In this document: positions 29,130 through 42,500 of the stretch, piece by piece
Position numbering within the stretch: position 1 is the first letter of the stretch
Layout of the letters: the number at the start of each line of letters is the position of its first letter
Assembly (NCBI RefSeq): GCF_003031405.1
Contig: NZ_CP020469.1
Location: 2,294,001 to 2,358,000 of the forward strand
Direction: 5' to 3'
Length of the DNA: 64,000 nucleotides
Source: Halomonas sp. 'Soap Lake #6'
GTDB taxonomy: Bacteria > Pseudomonadota > Gammaproteobacteria > Pseudomonadales > Halomonadaceae
The notes under the pieces: generated by a model
What the model was told of the DNA's origin: nothing
Seen by the model: only the letters and a program-made list of their open reading frames with translations
The model's database searches: none
Translations under genes and position numbers: made by a program

Positions 29130-29143
29130 AATTGTCGACAATT
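29130..29143. promoter_or_regulatory. Operator-like palindrome at the prp regulator start
   Basis: AATTGTCGACAATT, a perfect 14-base palindrome just upstream of the regulator ATG (29125). TTGTC-GACAA is a form expected for GntR/FCD regulators of propionate genes. A weaker relative, ATGTCAACAA, occurs about 120 bases further upstream. Confidence 0.65.
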
Positions 29144-29378
29144 ATGGAATAGGAGAACTTTAGCTTGCCATATTTGTGCCGTCAACTAGGTAAAATACCC
29201 GATGTTATTCATCTTTCGTTGTAAAAAACGATTACAGCACATACTAAATGTCAACAATGACGCCTTCAACTTCACGCGCCGCTTTATTACCGTGAGTAGT
29301 GTGTCAACGCTTTTCGCTGGTGTGTATGATTCATGCCCTCTAAAATATGCCTCCCCCACTGGCTAGGCTTTTTGCTTC

Positions 29379-30746
29379 ATGACAACGGCGTTGACCATTA
29401 CTGCCCTGCCCTACTCTCCAGACCCGCTGGCGCTCTTTGCTCGTTTGCGCCAGCGCTCAGGCGCAGTGCTTTTAGATAGCGGCCGCCCAACAGCAACTGG
29501 GCGCTATGACATACTCAGTAGTGACCCGCTGGCAACGCTTGAGGTCACCCCAGATGGTCATGTGCTGTTCAACTCTGATCAGCTAACGCTGCCTGATGCG
29601 CCAGCCAGCTGGCATAACGACAGCACTGCCCTGCAGCAGTGGATGCTAGAGCAGCTGCCCAGTGCCGAGATGGATAGCGAGCTGCCCTTCTTAGGAGGGC
29701 TGATGGGCTACTGGAGCTACGATTTAGGCCGTAACAACTTATCAATCCCCAGCCAGCATCCTGCCGTCACCGCGTTGCCCTTAGCTCGCTTGGGGCTCTA
29801 CGACTGGTGCATTACTTTTGATCACCAGACCCAGCACACATGGCTGATCGCCACTGCACAACGGCAACACCAGGTCATCAAGTGGCTAGAGCAGCCACCA
29901 GTAGAAGATAATGAGCGATTCCGTTTAACCAGCTCCTTTCAAGCTGAACTTAGCCAAGCAGATTACACCGAACGTTTTAATGCCGTTCAGCGCTATATCC
30001 GTGCGGGTGATTGCTACCAAATCAATTTGGCCCAGCGTTTTTCTGCGAGCTACCTAGGGGATGAATGGCAAGCTTACCTACGCCTCAGAAAGGCAACGCC
30101 TACCCCCTTCTCTGGCTTTATGGCCTGGAAGGATCAAGCAGTACTATCGCTCTCACCTGAGCGCTTTATTCAGTGCCGAAATGGACAAGTAGAAACCCGA
30201 CCGATTAAAGGCACACGCCCCCGGGGAAGCACCCCCGAAGAGGACCGGGCACTAGCTGAAGAGCTCCTTAGCAGCAGCAAAGACCGCGCCGAAAACGTTA
30301 TGATTGTGGACTTGCTTCGCAACGACCTGGGACGCGTATGTACCCCGGGCACCATTCGCGTACCGCAGCTCTGTCAGCTGGAAAGCTACCCTAACGTGCA
30401 CCATCTCGTTAGCGTGGTACAGGGCCAACTTGCCAGCAAATACTCACCTTTATCGCTGCTTACCGCTGCATCGCCAGGTGGCTCAATTACCGGCGCCCCC
30501 AAAATACGCGCCATGCAGATTATCGACGAGCTAGAGCCCTGCCAGCGCAGTATCTATTGCGGTAGCTTGGGCTACCTGGATACCCGTGGCAGCATGGATA
30601 CGTCGATTGCGATACGCACTATGGTGGCAGACGCAGGCACACTGCACGTTTGGGGGGGCGGGGGCTTGGTGGCTGACTCAAAGGCCGATGAAGAGTACAC
30701 GGAGACACTGGATAAAATTCGCCACTTAATCGGCGCTTTGGAATAA
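29379..30746 (+). CDS. pabB: Aminodeoxychorismate synthase component I
   Basis: Makes 4-amino-4-deoxychorismate from chorismate for folate synthesis, with ammonia from a glutaminase partner. The 455 residues have the chorismate-binding domain with GDCYQINLAQRF, the PabB-type PIKGTRPRG motif (catalytic Lys, near residue 275), SSKDRAENVMIVDLLRNDLG, and the GSITGAPKIRAM segment. TrpE usually has PIAGT at this point, so PabB is favoured. No pabA lies beside it; TrpG (47859-48449) could serve both enzymes. Confidence 0.9.
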   Translation: MTTALTITALPYSPDPLALFARLRQRSGAVLLDSGRPTATGRYDILSSDPLATLEVTPDGHVLFNSDQLTLPDAPASWHNDSTALQQWMLEQLPSAEMDSELPFLGGLMGYWSYDLGRNNLSIPSQHPAVTALPLARLGLYDWCITFDHQTQHTWLIATAQRQHQVIKWLEQPPVEDNERFRLTSSFQAELSQADYTERFNAVQRYIRAGDCYQINLAQRFSASYLGDEWQAYLRLRKATPTPFSGFMAWKDQAVLSLSPERFIQCRNGQVETRPIKGTRPRGSTPEEDRALAEELLSSSKDRAENVMIVDLLRNDLGRVCTPGTIRVPQLCQLESYPNVHHLVSVVQGQLASKYSPLSLLTAASPGGSITGAPKIRAMQIIDELEPCQRSIYCGSLGYLDTRGSMDTSIAIRTMVADAGTLHVWGGGGLVADSKADEEYTETLDKIRHLIGALE

Positions 30747-30865
30747 GTAACAAAAAAACCAAATCAAAAAGGAATATAAAAGCCTAACCAAACGGTATTG
30801 GGGAAGCAGGGTCTGGGTTTGGTAGCCTAAAGGCGATGACTCTCTACACTTAAACAGGAGGCAGC

Positions 30866-31486
30866 ATGTCCTCAGCACTTGATGACATCAATCGCGATTT
30901 TGCTAATAACCCTCAGGGGCTTATTGAGTGGGCGCTAACCCAAGGCAATCACCCCATCTGCACTACTAACTTTCGCCCGTTTGAAGCGGTCATTCTGCAT
31001 ATGGTGACCCAAGCCCGTCCCGACATCCCGATCGTTTGGATGGACAGCGGCTACAATACCGAAGCCACTTACCAGTTTGCCGATGCATTAATTCAGCGAC
31101 TTAACCTGAATCTAGTGAGCTTTTTACCCAAACGTACCCGCGCCCACCGAGAAGCGCTAGAAGGACCTATGCCTGGCATTGACGACCCACGCCATGCAGC
31201 ATTTACCCAGGAAGTGAAAATAGAGCCTTTTGAGCGTGCTCTTCGAGACATGCAGCCAGATGTATGGTTTACCGCACTGCGGGCCGAAGACACCCCAGAA
31301 CGGGCCAAAATGCAGGTCGTTAGCCGCAACAGCACCGGCCTGTTAAAAGTAGCTCCGTTACTTCAGTGGTCTGCAAAAGATATGTACCAATATTTACAGG
31401 CCCATGACCTACCTAATAACTTCGACTACTTCGACCCCACCAAAGTGGAAGAGAAGCGTGAATGCGGTCTACACCTCCAGCACTAA
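30866..31486 (+). CDS. cysH: Phosphoadenylyl-sulfate reductase family protein
   Basis: Thioredoxin-dependent reduction of PAPS to sulfite in cysteine synthesis. The C-terminal KRECGLH motif carries the single catalytic Cys (Cys200). The Cys pairs that hold an Fe-S cluster in APS reductases are absent, so the E. coli-type PAPS enzyme is the closer fit. The P-loop-like region reads TTNFRPFEAVILHM instead of the usual Ser-rich loop, and at 206 residues it is shorter than the E. coli enzyme, so a diverged subgroup is likely. AGGAGG precedes the start. Its neighbour cysB supports sulfur assimilation. Confidence 0.85.
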   Translation: MSSALDDINRDFANNPQGLIEWALTQGNHPICTTNFRPFEAVILHMVTQARPDIPIVWMDSGYNTEATYQFADALIQRLNLNLVSFLPKRTRAHREALEGPMPGIDDPRHAAFTQEVKIEPFERALRDMQPDVWFTALRAEDTPERAKMQVVSRNSTGLLKVAPLLQWSAKDMYQYLQAHDLPNNFDYFDPTKVEEKRECGLHLQH

Positions 31487-31492
31487 AACGAG

Positions 31493-31519
31493 CGCGCCCA
31501 GGCAGTTAGCCTGGGCGCG
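31493..31519. terminator. Bidirectional terminator between cysH and cysB
   Basis: CGCGCCCAGGC and GCCTGGGCGCG form an 11-bp perfect stem with a 5-base loop. TGTTTTG follows on the plus strand, and TCGTTTTAG follows on the minus strand. Confidence 0.85.
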
Positions 31520-31534
31520 ACTGTTTTGCTAGGC

Positions 31535-32852
<1,318 letters not shown>

Positions 32853-33176
32853 ATGGCTAATAATGTTGATGTCACCAACGCCAATTTCGAGCAAGAAGTC
32901 CTCAACGCCGAACAGCCTGTCCTGCTGAAATTCTGGGCCCCTTGGTGCGGTCCCTGTAAAGTAATGGCACCTGTGGTTGATGAAGTTGCCGCCGAACGTG
33001 GCGATAATATAAAAGTGGTTAGCGTAAATGTAGACGACGCACCGGAAATTGCCGCTGAGCAAGGCGTGCGTGGTGTACCTACGGTAATGCTGTTTAAGTC
33101 AGGCACCAAAGTTGCTTCACTGGTAGGCGCTCAGTCTAAATCTCAGCTAACCCAGTTTATCGACCAAAACGCCTAA
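32853..33176 (+). CDS. trxA: Thioredoxin 1
   Basis: General disulfide reductant and electron donor, including to the CysH product. FWAPWCGPCKVMAP puts the CGPC redox pair at residues 32-35. KVVSVNVDDAPEIA and RGVPTVMLFKSGTKV with the cis-Pro complete the fold. ATG 32853 is chosen over 32847 because GGGAG then has normal spacing, giving 107 residues. A GC-rich hairpin follows, so it is monocistronic. Confidence 0.96.
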   Translation: MANNVDVTNANFEQEVLNAEQPVLLKFWAPWCGPCKVMAPVVDEVAAERGDNIKVVSVNVDDAPEIAAEQGVRGVPTVMLFKSGTKVASLVGAQSKSQLTQFIDQNA

Positions 33177-33196
33177 CAACGTTTTACGCTTTACTG

Positions 33197-33215
33197 CCGC
33201 CGGCTCTGCCGGCGG
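33197..33215 (+). terminator. Terminator hairpin after trxA
   Basis: CCGCCGGC, a TCT loop, and GCCGGCGG: an 8-bp GC stem 20 bases beyond the trxA stop, followed by a pyrimidine-rich tract ending CTCTTTT. Confidence 0.7.
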
Positions 33216-33236
33216 TTGCTGCTCTCCTCTCTTTTC

Positions 33237-34343
33237 CTAATCCCCGCGCTTTAAGGGAGGCTTACAGGCGTCCCCAGGCCGACTATCCCTATCCACCTTC
33301 CGATTCCCCGCCCCTAACAGGTGAGCTATCCAGCGTGTTTGCGGATGACTGTCCAAGGCAATTTTTAGTGTCATGGTCAGCACTACCGACAGCAACATAC
33401 CCGCAGCCCCAAAAATCCACCCCCACACCACTAGAGACAGAAACGCCACAAAGGTAGACAGCCCTAACGCCTGGCCCATCACACGAGGTTCAATTAGATT
33501 ACCTAGAATAAAGTTAATCGCTAAGTAAGCAGAGGCCAGTAGAAGCGCTTGAACAACACTGCCATCCTGAGCAACCAGTAAAAGCAGTACAGGTGGAATA
33601 GCTGCCAATGCCGAGCCAATATTAGGAATAAAGTTTAGCGCAAAGGCCAGCACGCCCCACAAGAGCGGAAAATCCACGCCGACTACCAAGCATGAGAGCC
33701 ATACCAGTACTCCCGTGGCCAAACTAATCATTGTTTTAACCGCCAAATAGCGCTTCAGCGTCAAACTAAACTCACTAAAACGTTTTAAGCTTGGCGCCGG
33801 ATTTTCAAGCGCCAACGAAACCTTGGCTCGAAAGTTTAGTGTCTCAAACAACATAAAAATAACCAGCAACGCCACAATACTGGCCTGGACAAATAGGTTT
33901 CCCAACTCACCTAGTACTTTAGGCACCCACGACTCAACGTCTTCCATATTGAACAGCTGCCCAAGCTGGTCTGGGTCAATCGCCATGCCATGTGCAGCAA
34001 GGGCATTGAGCAGATTCCAGTAGTGCTCATAAAGACGCGCCTCAATTTCAGGTAGTGCTTCAATAAAAGTGCCGAAGCTATTAACCACCAAAAGGCCGAT
34101 CAGGGGTATAAACGCCAACAGCACCAACAAGGTGACACACACTGCAGCGCGTAAACTCAGCCCCCAGCGGTGTAGCCACTGCACCGGGGATGTACATACC
34201 ACCGCAATAAATACCGCTAGCAACAGGGGCACCAGCAGGTCTGCGCCTACCTTCATGCCTGCAATAATCACCACTAACGCAGCAATCGCTAAGGTAGCGT
34301 TTAAAGGGACACTGCGATAATCCTCATCTGACAACTTCGACAT
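33237..34343 (-). CDS. AI-2E family transporter (PerM/YdiK-like permease)
   Basis: Polytopic inner-membrane protein with about eight predicted hydrophobic helices. The family region LLPVL-like turn is seen as WLHRWGLSLRAAVCVTLLV, and the conserved centre is VGVDFPLLWGVLAFALNFIPNIGSALA (near residue 215), followed by LIEPRVMGQALGLSTFVAFLS. Family members have been linked to AI-2 export or Na+/H+ antiport, so the substrate is unresolved. The ATG at 34343 has AAGGA 7 bases upstream; the GTG codon just before it is less likely. Confidence 0.88.
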   Translation of the reverse strand: MSKLSDEDYRSVPLNATLAIAALVVIIAGMKVGADLLVPLLLAVFIAVVCTSPVQWLHRWGLSLRAAVCVTLLVLLAFIPLIGLLVVNSFGTFIEALPEIEARLYEHYWNLLNALAAHGMAIDPDQLGQLFNMEDVESWVPKVLGELGNLFVQASIVALLVIFMLFETLNFRAKVSLALENPAPSLKRFSEFSLTLKRYLAVKTMISLATGVLVWLSCLVVGVDFPLLWGVLAFALNFIPNIGSALAAIPPVLLLLVAQDGSVVQALLLASAYLAINFILGNLIEPRVMGQALGLSTFVAFLSLVVWGWIFGAAGMLLSVVLTMTLKIALDSHPQTRWIAHLLGAGNRKVDRDSRPGDACKPPLKRGD

Positions 34344-34559
34344 CACTCCATCCTTAGCGTGTTATGCCTACATAATGGCTGCTAGTGCTATATTGCACAA
34401 ACTGACCTACCCTCAAAACTATGCAAATATTAAGCAACTGTTTTGCGGCGACTATTAGCCAGTGAACTTTCTCACGCAACTTCATTCCAAGCAGCGTCGT
34501 ATTCACATTTAATCGCCTCACACAATCAGGCGAATATCTTACTGGCAAGGAAGTTAGCT

Positions 34560-37001
<2,442 letters not shown>

Positions 37002-37131
37002 GACCCTTTTTTCCGTCCTCTAACGATACTATATAAAACAATGGCTTATAGAATCTTTCCAAAACAGGGTCTTTTGCTCTTTAAAACTACAGATGATTGA
37101 TATTATTTAATAAGTTAGGTCTTCACCTCTA
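37002..37131 (+). other. Candidate CRISPR leader
   Basis: AT-rich stretch directly before the first repeat, containing GACCCTTTTTT (37002-37012) and CAGGGTCTTTT (37065-37075). From memory similar elements occur in leaders of type I-F arrays, which also precede the first repeat on the repeat-sense strand. Supporting evidence is position and composition only. Confidence 0.4.
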
Positions 37132-37219
37132 CTTCACCGCCGAACAGGCGGCTTAGAAAACACCGATGCTCAAGTTAGGACGACTCAAGACCTTCACCGC
37201 CGAACAGGCGGCTTAGAAA
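37132..37219 (+). CRISPR. Two-repeat, one-spacer type I-F-like CRISPR remnant
   Basis: Two identical 28-base repeats (37132-37159 and 37192-37219) separated by a 32-base spacer, exactly the 60-base period of type I-F. Each repeat holds the Cas6f-type hairpin CCGCCGAACAGGCGG and ends CTTAGAAA, like the crRNA 5' handle. The starting base is C, whereas G is common in I-F. No cas gene is present in the window. Orphan arrays of this size may be remnants or be served by a cas locus elsewhere. Confidence 0.75.
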
Positions 37220-37520
37220 GCACTTGTTCACGCGCTTGTTCAATCATTACCGATCCGGGCAAGATCACTATCCCGAGCTCCCCCCTCTTCTGCAAGTTAT
37301 CTACAGGCATATCTTGAACACCTGTGCCGCCTTTGTAAGTGCCTAACTGGCTCGGGCTTCGCTTATTCGCTCACCACACTTTGGAGACATGCTCACTCAA
37401 GCAACCATAGCGTTGGCTTGCGTTGGGGAGCTGTGGATACGCTCATTAGCCAAAAGTGGTAGAGTGCCCGCCGATTCACTTTAGGATCACTAATAAAGGC
37501 TTTTTAACAGGAGAAATGTC
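37220..37520. other. Gene-free region downstream of the CRISPR remnant
   Basis: About 300 bases leading to the symporter gene. I see no third repeat, ORF or RNA gene. The last 20 bases carry the ribosome-binding site of the next gene. Confidence 0.5.
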
Positions 37521-38774
37521 GTGCAGGAAACAGCACAGCAAATGAAGTTTGGCTGGTGGCGTCGTATCGCACTATGGAAGAAAATTCTGGCGGGGCTAGC
37601 GCTGGGCGTGTTGGCAGGGGCGTTACTGGGTGAAACCGCTAGTGTGTTTAAGCCCCTGGGCGATATTTTTATTAACGCCATTATGATGCTGATCGTGCCT
37701 CTGGTGTTTTCAACACTCGTCGTGGGCATTACCTCGATGCGCGACCCACAAAAAATGGGCCGCATTGGCGCACGCACCATTTCGCTATATCTGGTAACTA
37801 CCGCTTTCGCGATTAGCATTGGCTTAATACTGTCTACTTTGCTGCAGCCTGGGGTGGGCGTGGGGCTTAGCTTCGAGTCTGAGGTCACGGCTAACGAAGC
37901 GCCATCACTGATATCGATTTTGATCAACCTCGTACCGCGCAACCCGATTGATGCCCTGGCGAACGGCAACATTATGCAGATCATTGTATTTGCTATCGGC
38001 CTGGGCATTTCGCTAACGCTGATTGGCGAAAAAGGCGAGCCAGTCATGAAGGTGTTCGATAGCTTCTCCGAAGCCATGTACAAGCTGACAGGCCTCGTCA
38101 TGGCCTTTGCACCGTTTGGCGTGTTTGGTTTGATTGCCCATGTTTCCGGCCAGTATGGGTTGGAAATTCTGCTGCCTCTGGCCAAGCTGATCGGCGTGGT
38201 GTACCTCGCCAGCATTTTGCATGTACTAGTGGTTTACTCTGGATTTATTGCGCTTATAGGTCGCTTAAACCCCGTACGCTACCTAAAGGGTAGCCTGGAT
38301 GCCATTGTGGTGGCGTTCTCTTCTGCGTCTTCAGCAGGCACACTGCCGGTATCTATTCGCTGTGCGCAAAAAAATCTTGGTATTTCCGAAGGTGTTTCCG
38401 GCTTTGTATTGCCAGTGGGCGCGACGATAAACATGGATGGCACCGCGCTTTACCAGGGCGTCGTGGTACTGTTTATCGCCCAAATGATCGGCGTTGATTT
38501 GAGTATGATGGATTACGCCATGATTGTGGCAACTGGCACACTAGCGTCCATTGGCACGGCAGGTGTTCCCGGCGCGGGCCTGATTATGCTTTCAATCGTT
38601 ATGGCACAAATCGGCCTACCCCTGGAAGCCATCGCGGTAGTCGCAGGTATCGACCGTATTCTGGATATGGCGCGTACCAGCGTCAATGTGGCGGGTGACT
38701 TGATGGTCACAACCCTGGTTGGTAAAAGCGAAGGCGAGCTAAACGAAGAAGTCTATAACAACAGCAATACCTAA
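37521..38774 (+). CDS. Dicarboxylate/amino acid:cation symporter (DAACS family)
   Basis: Na+ or H+ coupled uptake of C4-dicarboxylates or acidic amino acids across the inner membrane. Hallmarks are the Ser-rich re-entrant loop SSASSAGTLPVSIRCA (near residue 275), VGATINMDGTALYQG (near 305) and GTAGVPGAGLIM (near 350). About eight hydrophobic helices in 417 residues. The start is GTG at 37521 with AGGAGA 6 bases upstream. GltP-, DctA- and GltT-like members cannot be separated by eye, so no symbol is given. Confidence 0.9.
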   Translation: MQETAQQMKFGWWRRIALWKKILAGLALGVLAGALLGETASVFKPLGDIFINAIMMLIVPLVFSTLVVGITSMRDPQKMGRIGARTISLYLVTTAFAISIGLILSTLLQPGVGVGLSFESEVTANEAPSLISILINLVPRNPIDALANGNIMQIIVFAIGLGISLTLIGEKGEPVMKVFDSFSEAMYKLTGLVMAFAPFGVFGLIAHVSGQYGLEILLPLAKLIGVVYLASILHVLVVYSGFIALIGRLNPVRYLKGSLDAIVVAFSSASSAGTLPVSIRCAQKNLGISEGVSGFVLPVGATINMDGTALYQGVVVLFIAQMIGVDLSMMDYAMIVATGTLASIGTAGVPGAGLIMLSIVMAQIGLPLEAIAVVAGIDRILDMARTSVNVAGDLMVTTLVGKSEGELNEEVYNNSNT

Positions 38775-38795
38775 CTCCCCGTTAATATCAGCATA

Positions 38796-38828
38796 GCGCC
38801 CACTGCCCTTAGCAGCGGGCGTTTTTTT
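38796..38828 (+). terminator. Intrinsic terminator after the symporter
   Basis: GCGCCCACTGC, a CCTTA loop, and GCAGCGGGCG followed by seven T residues. The stem has one internal mismatch. Confidence 0.9.
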
Positions 38829-38874
38829 ATGGCTTGCTGCCAAGCTGCTAGCATACCAATAATATCACTTAACC

Positions 38875-39483
38875 ATGCGAGTACTGATGCCTATGTCTTC
38901 TTCCTTTGAGCATACCCTAGCTGCCATTGATGCGTTGCATGCCCAAGACCCGCGCCATACTAGTCTTGCCGATGGCACTCCCCTCCCCCAGGAACTCGCC
39001 TACGCACAGCGGATGAGCCAATGGCTTGAACAACTGCATAGCGCACCCAACGAGCTGCTGCGCATAGCGGTACGCGCCCAGCACCTTCAGCGTTGGCTGG
39101 TACCTAGGAGTGATTACCCCGAAGGGCGCATTGGTTATTTAACTTGGCGTCGCGATCAGGGCGAGCGGGCGGGCGACACTACCGCCAAACTTATGCGTGA
39201 CGCAGGTTATAGTGCAGCAGAGTCCGAGCGAGCGGCGACGATTATCCGTAAGAAAGGTCTCGGCCGCGATCCCGATGTACAAGCGCTGGAAGACTGCGCT
39301 TGCCTAGTGTTTTTGGAAAACTACTTCGCGGATTTCTCACGCAAGATTGACCATGATCATATGGTACGTATCGTACAAAAAACCTGGGGAAAAATGTCTC
39401 CTCAAGCCCACACACTTGCCCTAGCGCTGCCCATGAACGAGACCTGTGCTGCACTGGTAAAAGAAGCGCTGGGCGGTGCATAA
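38875..39483 (+). CDS. DUF4202-domain protein
   Basis: Cytoplasmic protein of 202 residues matching the DUF4202 family by its core: AYAQRMSQWLEQLHSAPNELL, RAQHLQRWLVPRSDYPEGRIGYLTWR, and EDCACLVFLENYFADFSRKI. Several His/Asp positions (AQHLQRW and LEDCACLVFLE) resemble an HD-type metal fold. Function is unknown. The first Met at 38875 could be replaced by 38890 or 38896. It stands alone between a terminator and ydiJ. Confidence 0.8.
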   Translation: MRVLMPMSSSFEHTLAAIDALHAQDPRHTSLADGTPLPQELAYAQRMSQWLEQLHSAPNELLRIAVRAQHLQRWLVPRSDYPEGRIGYLTWRRDQGERAGDTTAKLMRDAGYSAAESERAATIIRKKGLGRDPDVQALEDCACLVFLENYFADFSRKIDHDHMVRIVQKTWGKMSPQAHTLALALPMNETCAALVKEALGGA

Positions 39484-39571
39484 ACCCTCCCTCCAAGATG
39501 CAGAGTAGCGGTAGCTGCGGTAAAGTAGCGCCAATTCCTATCCGCTCCCAGCAGTGACGGCTTGACCAACT

Positions 39572-42500
39572 ATGATTGCACCCTTGGATTCGCGCACGGC
39601 CCCATTTGAACGCCTAGGCACCCACTACGTGCGTTTTCTTGAAGCTCTACGCGCCCGCGGCTTCGAGGGCGAGATTGCCCCCGACTACGCCAACCGTACC
39701 GTGCTGGCGACGGATAACTCGATTTACCAGCGCCTGCCCCAGGCCGCCGTGTTTCCCAAGCACGCCGATGACCTGGAGCGTCTGGCCAAACTGGCGGCGG
39801 AACTGCCCCACCGCGATATCGTGCTCACCCCCCGCGGTGGCGGCACCGGCACCAATGGCCAGTCGCTAACCGATGGGATCGTGGTGGATGTGTCCCGCCA
39901 TATGAACCAGATCCTTGAGATCGATGTGGACGCACGACGGGTGCGCGTCCAGGCCGGGGTGGTGAAAGATCAGCTCAATGCGGCACTCAAGCCCTATGGG
40001 CTGTTTTTTGCGCCTGAACTCTCCACCTCTAACCGTGCCACCATTGGCGGCATGATCTCCACCGACGCCAGTGGCCAAGGCAGCTGTGAGTATGGCAAAA
40101 CCCGTGACCACGTGCTGGAACTGGATACGGTTTTGCTGGGTGGCCAACACCTGCATAGCCGCCCACTAAGTGCTGAGGAGGAGCAGCAGGCCGTTGCCCA
40201 GGCAGGCATTCTTGGGCGCGTGCATACCACCGCTGCCACCATTATCGATCAGCAGCGCGCGTTGATTGAGGCGAAGTTCCCACCGCTCAACCGATGTTTA
40301 ACCGGCTACGATTTGGCGCATTTGCGGGAAGCAGACGGTCAGTTGAACCTGAATAGCTTGCTGTGCGGTTCGGAAGGTTCACTAGGCTTTTTGAATGAAG
40401 CCGTCCTCAACGTGCTACCGATTCCTAAGCACGCCACGCTGGTTAATGTGCGCTACGCCAGTTTTATGGATGCGCTACGCGATGCCAAAGCGCTCATGAC
40501 CGCCAGCGCTAGTCCCACCTCCATTGAAACCATCGACGACATCGTGTTGCAGTTGGCCATGGAGGACTTTGTCTGGGACAGCGTAGCGGCGTTCTTCCCC
40601 GCCACCGGTAGCACGCCGATTCGGGGCATTAACCTGATTGAGTTTAATGACAATGATCCTGAGCGCCTGGCCGAGCGGGTACAAACCTTTACGGACCATC
40701 TCAGCCAAGACCCCACGGTAGAGCGGTTAGGCTACACCCTGGCCGAAGGCCGCCCGCAGATCCAGAAAGTCTACGCCATGCGTAAACGCTCAGTGGGCTT
40801 ACTGGGGAATGTGCAGGGTGAAAAGCGCCCGATTGCCTTTGTGGAAGATACCGCCGTCCCGCCGGAGTGCCTGGCCGAGTTCATTGCGGAATTTCGTGCT
40901 GCGTTGGATGCCCGCAAGCTTGCGTACGGCATGTTCGGTCATGTGGATGCGGGGGTGCTCCACGTGCGCCCGGCACTGGATATGAAAGATCCCGAGCAGG
41001 AAGCACTGATCCGCGAGATCTCCGATGAAGTGGCGGCCCTTACCCAGAAGTACGGTGGCTTGCTGTGGGGTGAACACGGCAAAGGGGTGCGTTCTGAGTA
41101 CGGCCCTAAGTTCTTTGGCGAGCTGTATCCCAGCCTGCAGCGGGTAAAAGCCGCCTTTGATCCGCATAATCAGTTGAACCCAGGCAAGATTGCCTCGCCT
41201 CTGTCCAGCCCGCCCGAAGCCGCGGGTAGGCCCGCAGGCAATGCACTGATTGCCAAAGACAGCGACCCGGAGCTGTTAACCATTGATGGCGTGCCGATGC
41301 GCGGTCAGTTGGACCGCACTATCGATGAGCGTGCCTGGCAAGCCTATGACGCGGCGGTCTACTGTAACGGCAACGGCGCCTGCTACAACTACGATATTGA
41401 TGACCCCATGTGCCCTTCCTGGAAGGCCACCCGCGACCGGGTGCATTCACCCAAGGGCCGTGCCAGCTTAATCCGCGAGTGGTTGCGGCTACAGTCCCAG
41501 GCGGGTATCGATGTCGTGGAAGAGTCGCGCAAGAAAAAGGCCGAGCGCAGCTGGGGGTTTATCAAAAGCTTCCCTAAGCGCGCCATGAACACGCTCAGCA
41601 AGCAGCAGCACCACGACTACTCCCATCAGGTATACGACGCCATGGCAGGCTGTTTGGCGTGTAAATCCTGTGCGGGCCAGTGCCCGATCAAAGTCAATGT
41701 ACCCCAATTCCGCTCGCAGTTTTTAGAGGTCTACCACGGCCGCTACCTGCGCCCCGTGCGGGACTACATTATGGGCGGTACAGAGCTGATGCTGCCAACA
41801 CTTGCCAAGGTCGCCCCACTGTATAACGCCCTGCTCGGCCAGCGCTGGATCGATGGCCTGATGCGCAAAGGGTTAGGCATTAGCGACTCCCCGCACCTGT
41901 CTCGTGCCAGTGTGAAAAAGCAGCTGCGTGCCTGGGGCGTGGCAGAAGCCACCCCCACGTCACTGGCCCTGCTCACCGAGCAACAGCAAGCCAACAGCGT
42001 GATTATTGTTCAGGACGCCTTCACCAGCCACTTTGAAGCCAAGCTGGTGATGGATGTGGTGGAACTGCTGTCGCGGCTTAACCTGCGGGTGTTTGTGATG
42101 CCGTTTTCTGCCAACGGCAAACCGCTACAGGTGCAGGGCTTTTTAGGTGCCTTTGAGCGCACCGCGGAAAAGCAGGCCCAACGCCTACGGGCACTGGCCG
42201 AGTTTCAGGTGCCCATGGTCGGTATCGACCCGGCCATGACGCTCACCTACCGCCAGGAGTACGTCAAAGCCCTAGGTGCCGAGCAGGTACCCGAGGTACT
42301 GATGCTCCAGGAGTGGCTGGTAACCCGCATCAACACACTTTCCCCCCGCCAACTCGCGCTCACCGACCCAGGTTTCAAGCTGCTGTCGCACTGTACCGAA
42401 AAGACCAACGCCCCAGGTAGTCCAAAAGCCTGGCAGCAGGTGTTTGCCGCTTTTGGCTTACAGCTTGAGCTGGCGAATAGCGGTTGCTGCGGCATGTCTG

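Noticed and set aside
37297..37305. TTATCTACA resembling a DnaA box
   Set aside because: A single near-match without further boxes, an AT-rich unwinding element or replication genes beside it; expected by chance.
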